Shown here: piece by piece, positions 1 to 5,240 of the stretch | Layout: the number at the start of each line of letters is the position of its first letter | How positions within the stretch are numbered: position 1 is the stretch's first letter | Source: Bacteroidales bacterium UBA1237 | GTDB taxonomy: Bacteria > Bacteroidota > Bacteroidia > Bacteroidales > UBA932 | NCBI GenBank assembly: GCA_002308935.1 | Contig: DBWN01000030.1 | Location: 1 to 5,932 of the forward strand | Length of the DNA stretch: 5,932 nt | Direction of reading: 5' to 3' | The notes under the pieces: generated by a model | The model's database searches: none | What the model was told of the DNA's origin: nothing | The model's input: the letters and a program-made list of their open reading frames with translations, nothing else | Position numbers and translations under genes: made by a program

Positions 1-45
1 CTTGAGTCGGTCTTCATAAGTGTGTTTCTTGTACTTTTTTGACAT
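1..45 (-). CDS. IS3-family transposase OrfA, N-terminal 15 codons only
   Basis: The frame starts with ATG at 45 and is open to the window edge, reading MSKKYKKHTYEDRLK. A short basic lead followed by an (Y/F)xxE.(R/K)LK-type segment is typical of the start of IS3-family OrfA proteins, whose N-terminal helix-turn-helix binds the element's ends. Only 15 residues are visible, so no domain can be confirmed. The assignment rests mostly on its position just inside an IS150-like inverted repeat. It is read in the same direction as ychF. Two hairpins (122-147 and 53-84) lie between them and would limit read-through into the transposase. Alternative: an unrelated small DNA-binding protein. Confidence 0.5.
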   Translation of the reverse strand, partial: MSKKYKKHTYEDRLK

Positions 46-52
46 AACAAAT

Positions 53-84
53 ACCCCGAAAGTTTTTTGTCTAACTTTCGGGGT
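53..84 (-). other. Perfect 12-bp hairpin in the IS left end, upstream of orfA
   Basis: ACCCCGAAAGTT (53-64) is the exact reverse complement of AACTTTCGGGGT (73-84), with an 8-nt loop. The outer arm is part of the IS inverted repeat, so the element carries an inverted partial copy of its own end just inside it. In the transposase direction the stem ends 7 nt before the orfA start codon and is followed by ATTTGTTATG. Such a fold could terminate transcription entering from outside or block translation initiation from read-through transcripts. Insertion sequences commonly use this kind of protection, but the role here is inferred. Confidence 0.6.
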
Positions 85-92
85 TCATATCA
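67..92 (-). repeat. Terminal inverted repeat (left end) of the IS
   Basis: Twenty-six bases read leftward from 92, beginning TG and containing CCCCGAAAGTTAGAC. The terminal TG and the ACCC and GTT-GAC blocks fall at the same offsets as in the IS150 left repeat, which places the outer boundary at 92. The inner boundary is approximate because the matching right end is outside the window. Confidence 0.6.
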
Positions 93-121
93 CTTCGGGG
101 TGCGGATTATTGTTTACAACA

Positions 122-147
122 ATAAAGCCTCCGACAGGAGGCTTTAT
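122..147 (-). terminator. Rho-independent terminator of ychF
   Basis: ATAAAGCCTCC (122-132) pairs perfectly with GGAGGCTTTAT (137-147), giving an 11-bp stem with the 4-nt loop GACA. Read leftward, the stem begins about 20 nt past the ychF stop codon and ends in GGAGGCTTTATTGTTG, a GC-rich core followed by a T-rich tail. Because both flanks are A/T-rich the structure could also work on the other strand. Confidence 0.85.
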
Positions 148-166
148 CAGGATATTAAAGGATAGT

Positions 167-1270
167 TTATACGTTGAACAGGAAATGCATTATGTCGCCA
201 TCCTGAACGACATATTCCTTTCCTTCGGTAGAAAGCTTTCCAACTGCTCTCACTGCAGCTTCAGACTTATACTTGACGAAATCTTCGTACTTAATGACTT
301 CCGCCCTAATGAATCCTTTTTCAAAGTCGCTGTGGATGACACCAGCTGCTTTAGGAGCTTTGTCTCCCTTTGAGATTGTCCATGCTCGGCACTCGTCTGC
401 ACCGGCTGTGAAGAAAGTCTGCAGGCCGAGCAGTTTGTAAGCTCCTTGAATAAGCCTTACAACTCCTGACTCTTCCAAGCCCAGTTCCTCAAGGAACATC
501 TGCCTGTCTTCGTATTCTTCGATTTCGGCTATCTCTGATTCTGTCTTTGCTGCAATAACTAGGATTTCGGCATTCTCATCCTTTACGGCTTCTCTGACGG
601 CTTCTACATAGGCATTGCCGGTTGAAGCAGAAGCTTCATCGACATTGCAGATGTACATCACTGGCTTGTTGGTAAGAAGATATAGATCCTTCGCCATCGT
701 CGCCTCTTCTTCATTGATCAGCTCAACCGTACGGCAGGATTTGCCTTGAACAAGGGCGGCACGGTATCTCTCAAGAAGGTCAGCAAGCTTTTTGGCATCT
801 TTGTCTCCCCCTACCTTGGATTGCTTGAGAACTTTCGCAAGCCTTGATTCGACGGTTTCAAGGTCCTTTATCTGCAACTCTGCATCCACGACCTCTTTGT
901 CCCTTACAGGATCCACTGTTCCGTCAACATGAACGATGTTATCATCGTCAAAGCACCTGAGGACATGAAGGATCGCGTCCGTTTCACGTATGTTTGCCAA
1001 GAATTGGTTGCCGAGGCCTTCTCCTTTACTGGCCCCCTTGACAAGTCCTGCGATGTCTACGATGTCCACCGTAGCAGGAATTGTACGTTTGGGTTTGCAG
1101 ATTTCCGTAAGAACGTCAAGTCTCCTGTCCGGAACATTTGTAGAACCGAGATTCGGTTCTATTGTGCAAAAAGGGAAATTGGCGCTTTGGGCTTTGCCTG
1201 AACTTACACAATTGAAAAGGGTCGATTTACCAACATTCGGAAGCCCTACTATACCGCATTTGAGTGACAT
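167..1270 (-). CDS. ychF: Redox-regulated ribosome-associated ATPase YchF (OLA1 family)
   Basis: A complete 367-residue protein of normal length (E. coli YchF has 363). The Walker A loop GLPNVGKST is at residues 9-17, the switch I segment NFPFCTIEPN at 31-40 and the G3 motif DIAGL at 72-76. In place of the GTPase NKxD signature it has NVDE at 209-212, the change that makes this Obg-related subfamily prefer ATP. A helical coiled-coil insert lies at about 130-200. The C-terminal TGS domain, about 283-367, contains HSDFEKGFIRAEV (313-325). Cys35 matches the cysteine linked to redox control of E. coli YchF. Known of the family: a cytosolic ATPase that binds the ribosome and modulates translation and the oxidative stress response. 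The start is supported by MSLKCGIVGLPN, since the P-loop always lies at the extreme N-terminus. The gene is transcribed alone, divergent from galK, and ends at a strong hairpin. Confidence 0.97.
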   Translation of the reverse strand: MSLKCGIVGLPNVGKSTLFNCVSSGKAQSANFPFCTIEPNLGSTNVPDRRLDVLTEICKPKRTIPATVDIVDIAGLVKGASKGEGLGNQFLANIRETDAILHVLRCFDDDNIVHVDGTVDPVRDKEVVDAELQIKDLETVESRLAKVLKQSKVGGDKDAKKLADLLERYRAALVQGKSCRTVELINEEEATMAKDLYLLTNKPVMYICNVDEASASTGNAYVEAVREAVKDENAEILVIAAKTESEIAEIEEYEDRQMFLEELGLEESGVVRLIQGAYKLLGLQTFFTAGADECRAWTISKGDKAPKAAGVIHSDFEKGFIRAEVIKYEDFVKYKSEAAVRAVGKLSTEGKEYVVQDGDIMHFLFNV

Positions 1271-1290
1271 CTCTTATACATATGTTTGAT

Positions 1291-1302
1291 TCTTTGCAAA
1301 GA
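1291..1302. repeat. 12-bp perfect palindrome TCTTTGCAAAGA over the ychF promoter
   Basis: TCTTTGCAAAGA is its own reverse complement and covers six of the eight bases of the predicted ychF -7 element (1297-1304). It could be an operator for a dimeric regulator. It could equally be chance, because TTTG of the -7 element forms half of it. Confidence 0.4.
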
Positions 1303-1304
1303 TA
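1297..1304 (-). promoter_or_regulatory. Predicted ychF -7 promoter element (TATCTTTG)
   Basis: Read leftward, TATCTTTG is a full match to the Bacteroidota -7 consensus TAnnTTTG, 26 nt upstream of the ychF start codon. A transcript beginning a few bases downstream would have a leader of about 20 nt. No TTTG -33 element is visible at normal spacing; the upstream DNA is A/T-rich instead. The element is half covered by a 12-bp palindrome. Confidence 0.55.
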
Positions 1305-1359
1305 CCGTTTTTTATCCTTTATGCTTTTATCGTCTGTCCCGATTTTGAAAAATGTTGGT

Positions 1360-1367
1360 TATATTTG
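1360..1367 (+). promoter_or_regulatory. Predicted galK -7 promoter element (TATATTTG)
   Basis: TATATTTG fully matches TAnnTTTG and lies 58 nt before the galK start, predicting a leader of about 50 nt. A TTTTGAA box (1343-1349) lies 12 nt upstream, closer than the usual -33 position. Alternatively the TTTG at 1364-1367 could act as a -33 element for TATCTTTA (1386-1393), 18 nt downstream. That spacing is more normal but the -7 match is one base short. The two cannot be separated by eye. Confidence 0.5.
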
Positions 1368-1425
1368 TATCTGATGCACACATGCTATCTTTACTTTTGA
1401 AACTAAAAACCAAACATTTGATATT

Positions 1426-2577
1426 ATGGATATGAAAGAGAGAATACAGGAGAAATTCAAAACCCTGTATGGCACAGAAGGCCAGCTTTTCGCTTCTGCC
1501 GGAAGAATCAATCTTATCGGAGAACATACCGATTACAATGGAGGATATGTTTTTCCTGGAGCGATAGATTGTGGAATAGTTGCCGAAATCAAGGTCAACG
1601 GAACTTCCAAAGTCCATGCTTATTCACTAGATTACGACGAGTATGTTGAGTTCGGCCTCGAAGAGGCGGATAAGCCTACTCAGAGTTGGGCAAGTTATAT
1701 TTTCGGTGTCTGCAGAGAGACCATTAAGAGAGGCGGAAAAGTTGAAGGATTCAATACCGTTTTCGCAGGTGACGTTCCTCTTGGTGCTGGTCTTTCCTCT
1801 TCCGCTGCCCTTGAAAGCACCTTCGCTTTCGCTCTCAACTATCTTTTCGATAATGGCATTGACAAGTTCGAACTTGCGAAGATCGGCCAGAGCACTGAAC
1901 ACAATTACTGCGGTGTCAAGTGCGGCATCATGGACCAATTCGCATCTGTTTTCGGAAAGAAGGGCAGCCTCATCCGCTTGAACTGCAAGACTTTGGAGTA
2001 TAAATATTTCCCCTTCGATCCTGAAGGATACAAAGTGGTTCTCATTGATTCATGTGTTAAGCATGAACTCGCCTCTTCCGCTTACAACAAAAGAAGGGCA
2101 TCCTGTGAGAACGCTGCCGCGGCAATTCGCAAGAACCATCCCGAGGTTGAGTTCTTGAGCGATGCCAAGAGGGTTTGGCTTGACGAGGTCCGTGGAGAGA
2201 TACCCGAGGAGGATTTCCTGCGTGCGGAGTATGTCATTGGAGAGGTTCAGAGAGTCCTTGATGTGTGCGACGCCCTTGAAAGAGGTGATTATGAGACCGT
2301 AGGAGAGATGATGTACCAGACCCATTTCGGACTTAGCCGTCTGTATGAGGTCAGCTGCGAGGAACTGGATTTCCTGAACAAACTTGCCCGCAAGTACGAT
2401 GTCACAGGTTCTAGGGTCATGGGTGGTGGCTTCGGAGGTTGCACCATCAACCTTGTGAAAGAGGAACTCTATGACAACTTCATTTCAGCAGCTGTCGAAC
2501 AGTTCACGAAGAAGTTCGGACATGCTCCCAAGATCTATAACGTAGTTATCAGCGACGGAGCGCGCCTTCTTCAGTAA
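1426..2577 (+). CDS. galK: Galactokinase
   Basis: A complete 383-residue GHMP-family sugar kinase, the usual length for bacterial GalK. It phosphorylates alpha-D-galactose at C1 with ATP, the first committed step of the Leloir pathway in the cytosol. The galactokinase signature GRINLIGEHTDYNGG is at residues 26-40 and includes Arg27 and the sugar-binding residues Glu33, His34 and Asp36. The ATP-binding GHMP motif PLGAGLSSSAA is at 118-128. The catalytic base is Asp170 in CGIMDQF, and the third motif MGGGFGGC is at 332-339. All key residues are present. The first ATG (1426) is used; a second in-frame ATG at 1432 would shorten it by only two residues, and no ribosome binding site decides between them. 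No other galactose genes are adjacent, and the gene is bounded by its own promoter region and terminator, so it appears monocistronic. Confidence 0.97.
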   Translation: MDMKERIQEKFKTLYGTEGQLFASAGRINLIGEHTDYNGGYVFPGAIDCGIVAEIKVNGTSKVHAYSLDYDEYVEFGLEEADKPTQSWASYIFGVCRETIKRGGKVEGFNTVFAGDVPLGAGLSSSAALESTFAFALNYLFDNGIDKFELAKIGQSTEHNYCGVKCGIMDQFASVFGKKGSLIRLNCKTLEYKYFPFDPEGYKVVLIDSCVKHELASSAYNKRRASCENAAAAIRKNHPEVEFLSDAKRVWLDEVRGEIPEEDFLRAEYVIGEVQRVLDVCDALERGDYETVGEMMYQTHFGLSRLYEVSCEELDFLNKLARKYDVTGSRVMGGGFGGCTINLVKEELYDNFISAAVEQFTKKFGHAPKIYNVVISDGARLLQ

Positions 2578-2589
2578 AGAGATCATCAT

Positions 2590-2630
2590 ATAAAAGATAG
2601 GGAGCCCGAGAGGACTCCCTTATCTTTTAT
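2590..2630. terminator. Bidirectional terminator between convergent galK and CpXC gene
   Basis: The left arm 2590-2604 (ATAAAAGATAGGGAG) pairs with the right arm 2615-2630 across a 10-nt loop. The stem has 15 pairs and a single bulged T at 2620/2621. The GGGAG/CTCCC core is flanked by an A-run on the left and a T-run on the right, so it reads as a terminator on both strands. It begins 13 nt after the galK stop and 22 nt after the stop of the convergent gene, and serves both. Confidence 0.88.
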
Positions 2631-2651
2631 TGCATCCTAATTATTCAATAA

Positions 2652-3305
2652 TCAGCGGAAGAATCTCCCTAACCACTCTGAGTCTATCTTAGCAAAACCT
2701 TTATCCGGAGCTATGGTAGGATTCCTGCGCAGTATTCCGCTGCAGTCTTCGTATACATTGAACCCGATATTTATTCCGTGCATGTTCCCGTCCATCGGGA
2801 AGGACAGCGTTATTTCGTTGTCAGGACCACTGATACGGTAGAATTTGAATGGCGCTGATAGGAATTCTGCCCTTTTTGACGGAGTCTTCTCTGACATCTC
2901 CATCTTGGTGACATACTTGCACATCTCAATGACGATGTCATCCAGTCCCGCATCGAAGATATTGACCTTTTCTATCAAGGAACCGATATCGTTGACCCGT
3001 CTTAATGTATAGTCATCCAGTTCTTCGGCTATGTTGTCCATACCGGATTCGGCACCCGTGTCAAGGGATTCTCCTGAAGGAAGAAGCCATATCATCAGTT
3101 TGTTTTCAGGATCGTGATAAAGAGTAGTGTATTTGGCAAGATTCCTCTGTCCGCAATGGGGGCATTCCCAAACGAAAAGAGATCCGTCTTTCACTTTTCC
3201 TTTCAGTTCCGGCTCTTCGGCTACATTGATGCTTCCGTATGTCTGTACGGTATGCTTTTCTCCGCATGCGGAGCATGCGACAGATATTTCCCTTATGAAT
3301 GCCAT
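2652..3305 (-). CDS. CpXC domain-containing zinc-ribbon protein, function unknown
   Basis: A 217-residue cytosolic protein with no signal peptide or membrane segment visible. Two cysteine pairs, Cys11-Ser-Ala-Cys14 and Cys48-Pro-His-Cys51 (ECPHCGQ), frame about 33 residues and would form one zinc ribbon, as in CpXC-domain proteins; the first pair lacks the usual proline. A more acidic stretch follows at about 82-98, then a segment RVNDIGSLIEKVNIFDAGLDDIVIE (in two parts, 103-115 and 116-127), which resembles the conserved central part of CpXC proteins. The C-terminal half has no motif I can name. No function is established for the family and I do not propose one. It lies 48 bp downstream of aspS on the same strand, with a terminator-like hairpin between and no TAnnTTTG element in the 170 bp before it. 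It may depend on read-through from aspS. The start at 3305 puts the zinc ribbon near the N-terminus, and no ribosome binding site is visible. Confidence 0.8.
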   Translation of the reverse strand: MAFIREISVACSACGEKHTVQTYGSINVAEEPELKGKVKDGSLFVWECPHCGQRNLAKYTTLYHDPENKLMIWLLPSGESLDTGAESGMDNIAEELDDYTLRRVNDIGSLIEKVNIFDAGLDDIVIEMCKYVTKMEMSEKTPSKRAEFLSAPFKFYRISGPDNEITLSFPMDGNMHGINIGFNVYEDCSGILRRNPTIAPDKGFAKIDSEWLGRFFR

Positions 3306-3312
3306 ATGGTTG

Positions 3313-3338
3313 AAAAAGCCAGGTCAAACGGCCTGGCT
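3313..3338 (-). terminator. aspS terminator or attenuator just before the CpXC gene
   Basis: Read leftward, AGCCAGG (3338-3332) and CCTGGCT (3323-3317) form a perfect 7-bp stem with an 8-nt loop. It is followed immediately by five T residues (3317-3313, sharing the last stem base). It starts 15 nt after the aspS stop and its T-tract ends 7 nt before the ATG of the next gene. It has the form of an intrinsic terminator but sits where that gene's leader should be, so partial termination is possible. Confidence 0.75.
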
Positions 3339-3353
3339 GTACAGTTTATTTGA

Positions 3354-5132
3354 TTATTGTTCCTTGACCGCTTTGCGGATATCTATCTGCAGCTCATCAA
3401 GCTGTATCTGGTCGATTTCCGAAGGGGAGTCTATCATCACATCGCGGCCCTGGTTGTTCTTCGGGAAAGCAATGTAATCACGAATGGAATCTGATCCTCC
3501 GAATAGTGCGCATACCCTGTCGAATCCGAAAGCAAGACCTCCGTGGGGGGGTGCTCCGAAGCGGAAAGCGTTGATGATGAATCCGAACTTGTATTCAGCC
3601 TCCTCTGGACCGATTCCAAGAACTTCGAACATCCTCTTCTGTACATCGGCATTGTGGATTCTTATGGAACCACCTCCGAGTTCGCTTCCGTTGAGGACGA
3701 AGTCATATGCGTTTGCGCAAACCTTCTCCAGATCTTCCTTCTTGTCGCTGTAGAAATATTTCTCGTGCTCAGGTTTGGGTGCGGTGAAAGGATGGTGCAT
3801 AGCGTAGAACCTCTGGGTCTCATCATCCCATTCGAGAAGAGGGAAGTCCACAATCCAAAGCGGTGCGAATTCCTTGGGGTTCCTAATACCAAGACGGTTG
3901 CCCATTTCAAGACGCAGGACGCCGAGCATTGTCTGGACCTTTCTGCAATTGTCTCCGCTCATGACAAGGATAAGATCTCCCTTTGATGCTTCAGCTGCAT
4001 TTGCGATTTTCTCAAGATCTTCTGGAGCATAGAACTTGTCAATTGAGGATTTGAATGATCCGTCTGCGTTGACTTTTATGTAAATGAGTCCTTTTGCTCC
4101 TACCTGAGGACGTTTTACCCACTCGGTCAGTTCATCAATCTGTTTCCTTGTGTAATCTGCCGCTCCCGGAACAGAGATGGCTCCGATATATCCGGCACCG
4201 TCAAGAACTCCGAAGCCTTTGCCTTTGGCGACGTCGGTTATCTCATGGATTGTCATACCGAAACGGATATCGGGTTTGTCGGAACCGTATTTGTCCATAG
4301 CGTCAAACCAGCTCATCCTGGGGATGGGGTTCGCGATTTCTACACCGATTACGTTCTTGAAGAGGGTCCTCATCATTCCTTCGAACATATTGAGCACGTC
4401 TTCCTGCTCTACGAAGGACATTTCGCAGTCTATCTGGGTGAATTCCGGCTGACGGTCGGCCCTGAGATCCTCATCGCGGAAACAGCGGACAATCTGGAAA
4501 TACCTGTCATATCCGGCGACCATGAGAAGCTGTTTGAAGGTCTGAGGAGACTGAGGAAGGGCGTAGAACTGTCCGGGGTTCATCCTTGAAGGTACAACGA
4601 AGTCTCTTGCACCTTCGGGAGTGGACTTGATGAGATAAGGGGTTTCAATCTCCATGAAGCCCTGTGCATCAAGGAAATTCCTCACCTCATGAGCGATTTT
4701 ATGTCTGAGCATGAGTGCCTCCCTCAGAGGGTTCCTTCTGAGATCGAGATAGCGGTATTTTGCTCTCAGATCCTCTCCGCCGTCGCTGTTGTCTTCGATA
4801 GTGAAAGGAGGTACGGCTGATTTATTCAGTATGTTGATGCCGGTCAACTTGATCTCGATATCTCCGGTACCCATCTTTGGGTTCTTGCTCTGGCGTTCAA
4901 CAACTTCACCGGTAGCCTGAATGACGTATTCGCGGCCAAGAGATGTGGCGGTTTCAACGAGTTCGGAGGGAGCGTCGGCTTCTACTACAAGCTGGGTTAT
5001 TCCGTAGCGGTCACGGATGTCAATGAAGGTCATTCCTCCAAGTTTTCTTGACTTCTGTACCCATCCGGCAAGAGTCACGGTCTGTCCGCAATTTGAGAGG
5101 CGGAGTTCACCGCAAGTGTGAGTTCTGTACAT
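3354..5132 (-). CDS. aspS: Aspartate--tRNA ligase (AspRS), bacterial type
   Basis: A complete 592-residue class II aminoacyl-tRNA synthetase, the normal length for the bacterial form (about 585-600). It charges tRNA-Asp with aspartate using ATP in the cytosol. The N-terminal OB-fold that reads the anticodon covers about 1-110. Class II motif 1 ends in FMEIETPYL (159-167). Motif 2 is RCFRDEDLRADRQPEFTQID (216-235). The bacterial GAD insertion domain lies at about 285-425, and motif 3 GGLAFGFDRV is at 531-540. In the anticodon-binding loop, SRKLGGM has Leu31 where non-discriminating enzymes of the Pseudomonas type have His. This suggests a discriminating AspRS specific for tRNA-Asp, but that is inferred by alignment from memory. 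The start MYRTHTCGEL is the standard one for the family. The gene diverges from ksgA and lies upstream of the CpXC gene with a hairpin between them. Confidence 0.98.
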   Translation of the reverse strand: MYRTHTCGELRLSNCGQTVTLAGWVQKSRKLGGMTFIDIRDRYGITQLVVEADAPSELVETATSLGREYVIQATGEVVERQSKNPKMGTGDIEIKLTGINILNKSAVPPFTIEDNSDGGEDLRAKYRYLDLRRNPLREALMLRHKIAHEVRNFLDAQGFMEIETPYLIKSTPEGARDFVVPSRMNPGQFYALPQSPQTFKQLLMVAGYDRYFQIVRCFRDEDLRADRQPEFTQIDCEMSFVEQEDVLNMFEGMMRTLFKNVIGVEIANPIPRMSWFDAMDKYGSDKPDIRFGMTIHEITDVAKGKGFGVLDGAGYIGAISVPGAADYTRKQIDELTEWVKRPQVGAKGLIYIKVNADGSFKSSIDKFYAPEDLEKIANAAEASKGDLILVMSGDNCRKVQTMLGVLRLEMGNRLGIRNPKEFAPLWIVDFPLLEWDDETQRFYAMHHPFTAPKPEHEKYFYSDKKEDLEKVCANAYDFVLNGSELGGGSIRIHNADVQKRMFEVLGIGPEEAEYKFGFIINAFRFGAPPHGGLAFGFDRVCALFGGSDSIRDYIAFPKNNQGRDVMIDSPSEIDQIQLDELQIDIRKAVKEQ

Positions 5133-5168
5133 GATTTCGGATTTTCTTATATCTCTACAGGCCTAATA

Positions 5169-5181
5169 GGGCTCTGAGCCC
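5169..5181. repeat. GC-rich inverted repeat GGGCTCTGAGCCC beside the aspS promoter
   Basis: GGGCTC and GAGCCC form perfect 6-bp arms around a single T, in otherwise A/T-rich intergenic DNA. It lies immediately downstream of the aspS -7 element, about where transcription should start. It could be an operator, or a small hairpin at the 5' end of the aspS message. No T-run follows, so it is not a terminator. Confidence 0.5.
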
Positions 5182-5182
5182 A

Positions 5183-5190
5183 CAAAATTA
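5183..5190 (-). promoter_or_regulatory. Predicted aspS -7 promoter element (TAATTTTG)
   Basis: Read leftward, TAATTTTG matches TAnnTTTG 50 nt upstream of the aspS start codon, predicting a leader of about 40-45 nt. No TTTG is found at normal -33 spacing. The element forms one arm of a 17-bp palindrome whose other arm is an identical element facing ksgA. Confidence 0.45.
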
Positions 5191-5199
5191 GTAATTTTG
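5183..5199. repeat. 17-bp palindrome joining back-to-back -7 elements
   Basis: CAAAATTAGTAATTTTG consists of two perfect 8-bp arms around a central G. Each arm reads TAATTTTG on its own strand, a match to TAnnTTTG, so aspS and ksgA may share a symmetric promoter core. It could also be bound by a dimeric regulator. Confidence 0.55.
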
Positions 5200-5212
5200 A
5201 AGGGATTTGCGT

Positions 5213-5220
5213 TATATTTG
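5213..5220 (+). promoter_or_regulatory. Predicted ksgA -7 promoter element (TATATTTG)
   Basis: TATATTTG is the same octamer as the predicted galK element and is also preceded by GT. It lies 20 nt before the ksgA start codon, so the message leader would be only about 13-15 nt and has no ribosome binding site. A TTTTGAA box (5195-5201) lies 11 nt upstream; its TTTG ends 13 nt before the octamer. An alternative is the TAATTTTG at 5192-5199, which would give a leader of about 35 nt. Confidence 0.5.
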
Positions 5221-5240
5221 TCAGATACAATTCACACTTT

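Larger units (their letters stand above)
1..92 (-). mobile_element. Partial IS3-family (IS150-group-like) insertion sequence, left end
   Basis: Seen: reading leftward from 92, the sequence opens with TGATATGAACCCCGAAAGTT and then AGACAA. Known: IS3-family elements begin 5'-TG, and the IS150 left repeat (recalled from memory as TGTACTGCACCC followed by ATTTTGTTGGACGA) aligns without gaps at about 15 of 26 positions, including TG, ACCC, GTT and GAC. An open frame starts 47 bp inside this end, as expected for orfA of such an element. Inference: the window opens inside an IS whose remaining orfA, orfB and right end lie to the left, beyond position 1. The insertion sits just past the ychF terminator, so it breaks no visible gene. 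The 3-4 bp target duplication cannot be tested because the other end is missing. Family assignment is fairly sure; the exact element is unknown. Confidence 0.65.

Noticed and set aside
20..373. Rightward open frame of 117 codons over the IS end and the ychF 3' end
   Set aside because: It crosses two strong hairpins and runs antisense into the well-conserved TGS domain of YchF. Its protein has no recognisable motif.
1281..1288. TATGTTTG, a rightward TAnnTTTG match near the ychF start
   Set aside because: It is about 138 nt from galK, and better placed elements (1360-1367, 1386-1393) lie closer. It probably reflects the A/T-rich spacer.
929..1289. Two rightward open frames of 90 and 99 codons opposite the ychF 5' half
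   Set aside because: They lie antisense to the YchF P-loop region, where the sequence is fully explained by conserved G motifs. The products look like random translations.
1327..1617. Leftward 96-codon open frame across the galK 5' end and its promoter region
   Set aside because: It is antisense to the galactokinase signature and the galK promoter elements, and has no family resemblance.
3106..3477. Several open frames of 73-116 codons on both strands around the CpXC/aspS junction
   Set aside because: All overlap the two real genes in other frames and cross the terminator hairpin. None has a plausible start context or motif.
3484..3986. Rightward 89- and 147-codon open frames inside aspS
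   Set aside because: They are antisense to AspRS motif 3 and the GAD-flanking regions. The long open reading comes from codon bias of aspS.
4094..4589. Overlapping rightward open frames (68, 91 and 114 codons) inside aspS
   Set aside because: They are shadows opposite AspRS motif 2 and the insertion domain, with no independent support.
5133..5240. Possible riboswitch or T-box leader for aspS
   Set aside because: The spacer is only 108 bp and the predicted aspS leader about 45 nt, too short for a T-box. No specifier or antiterminator fold is visible.
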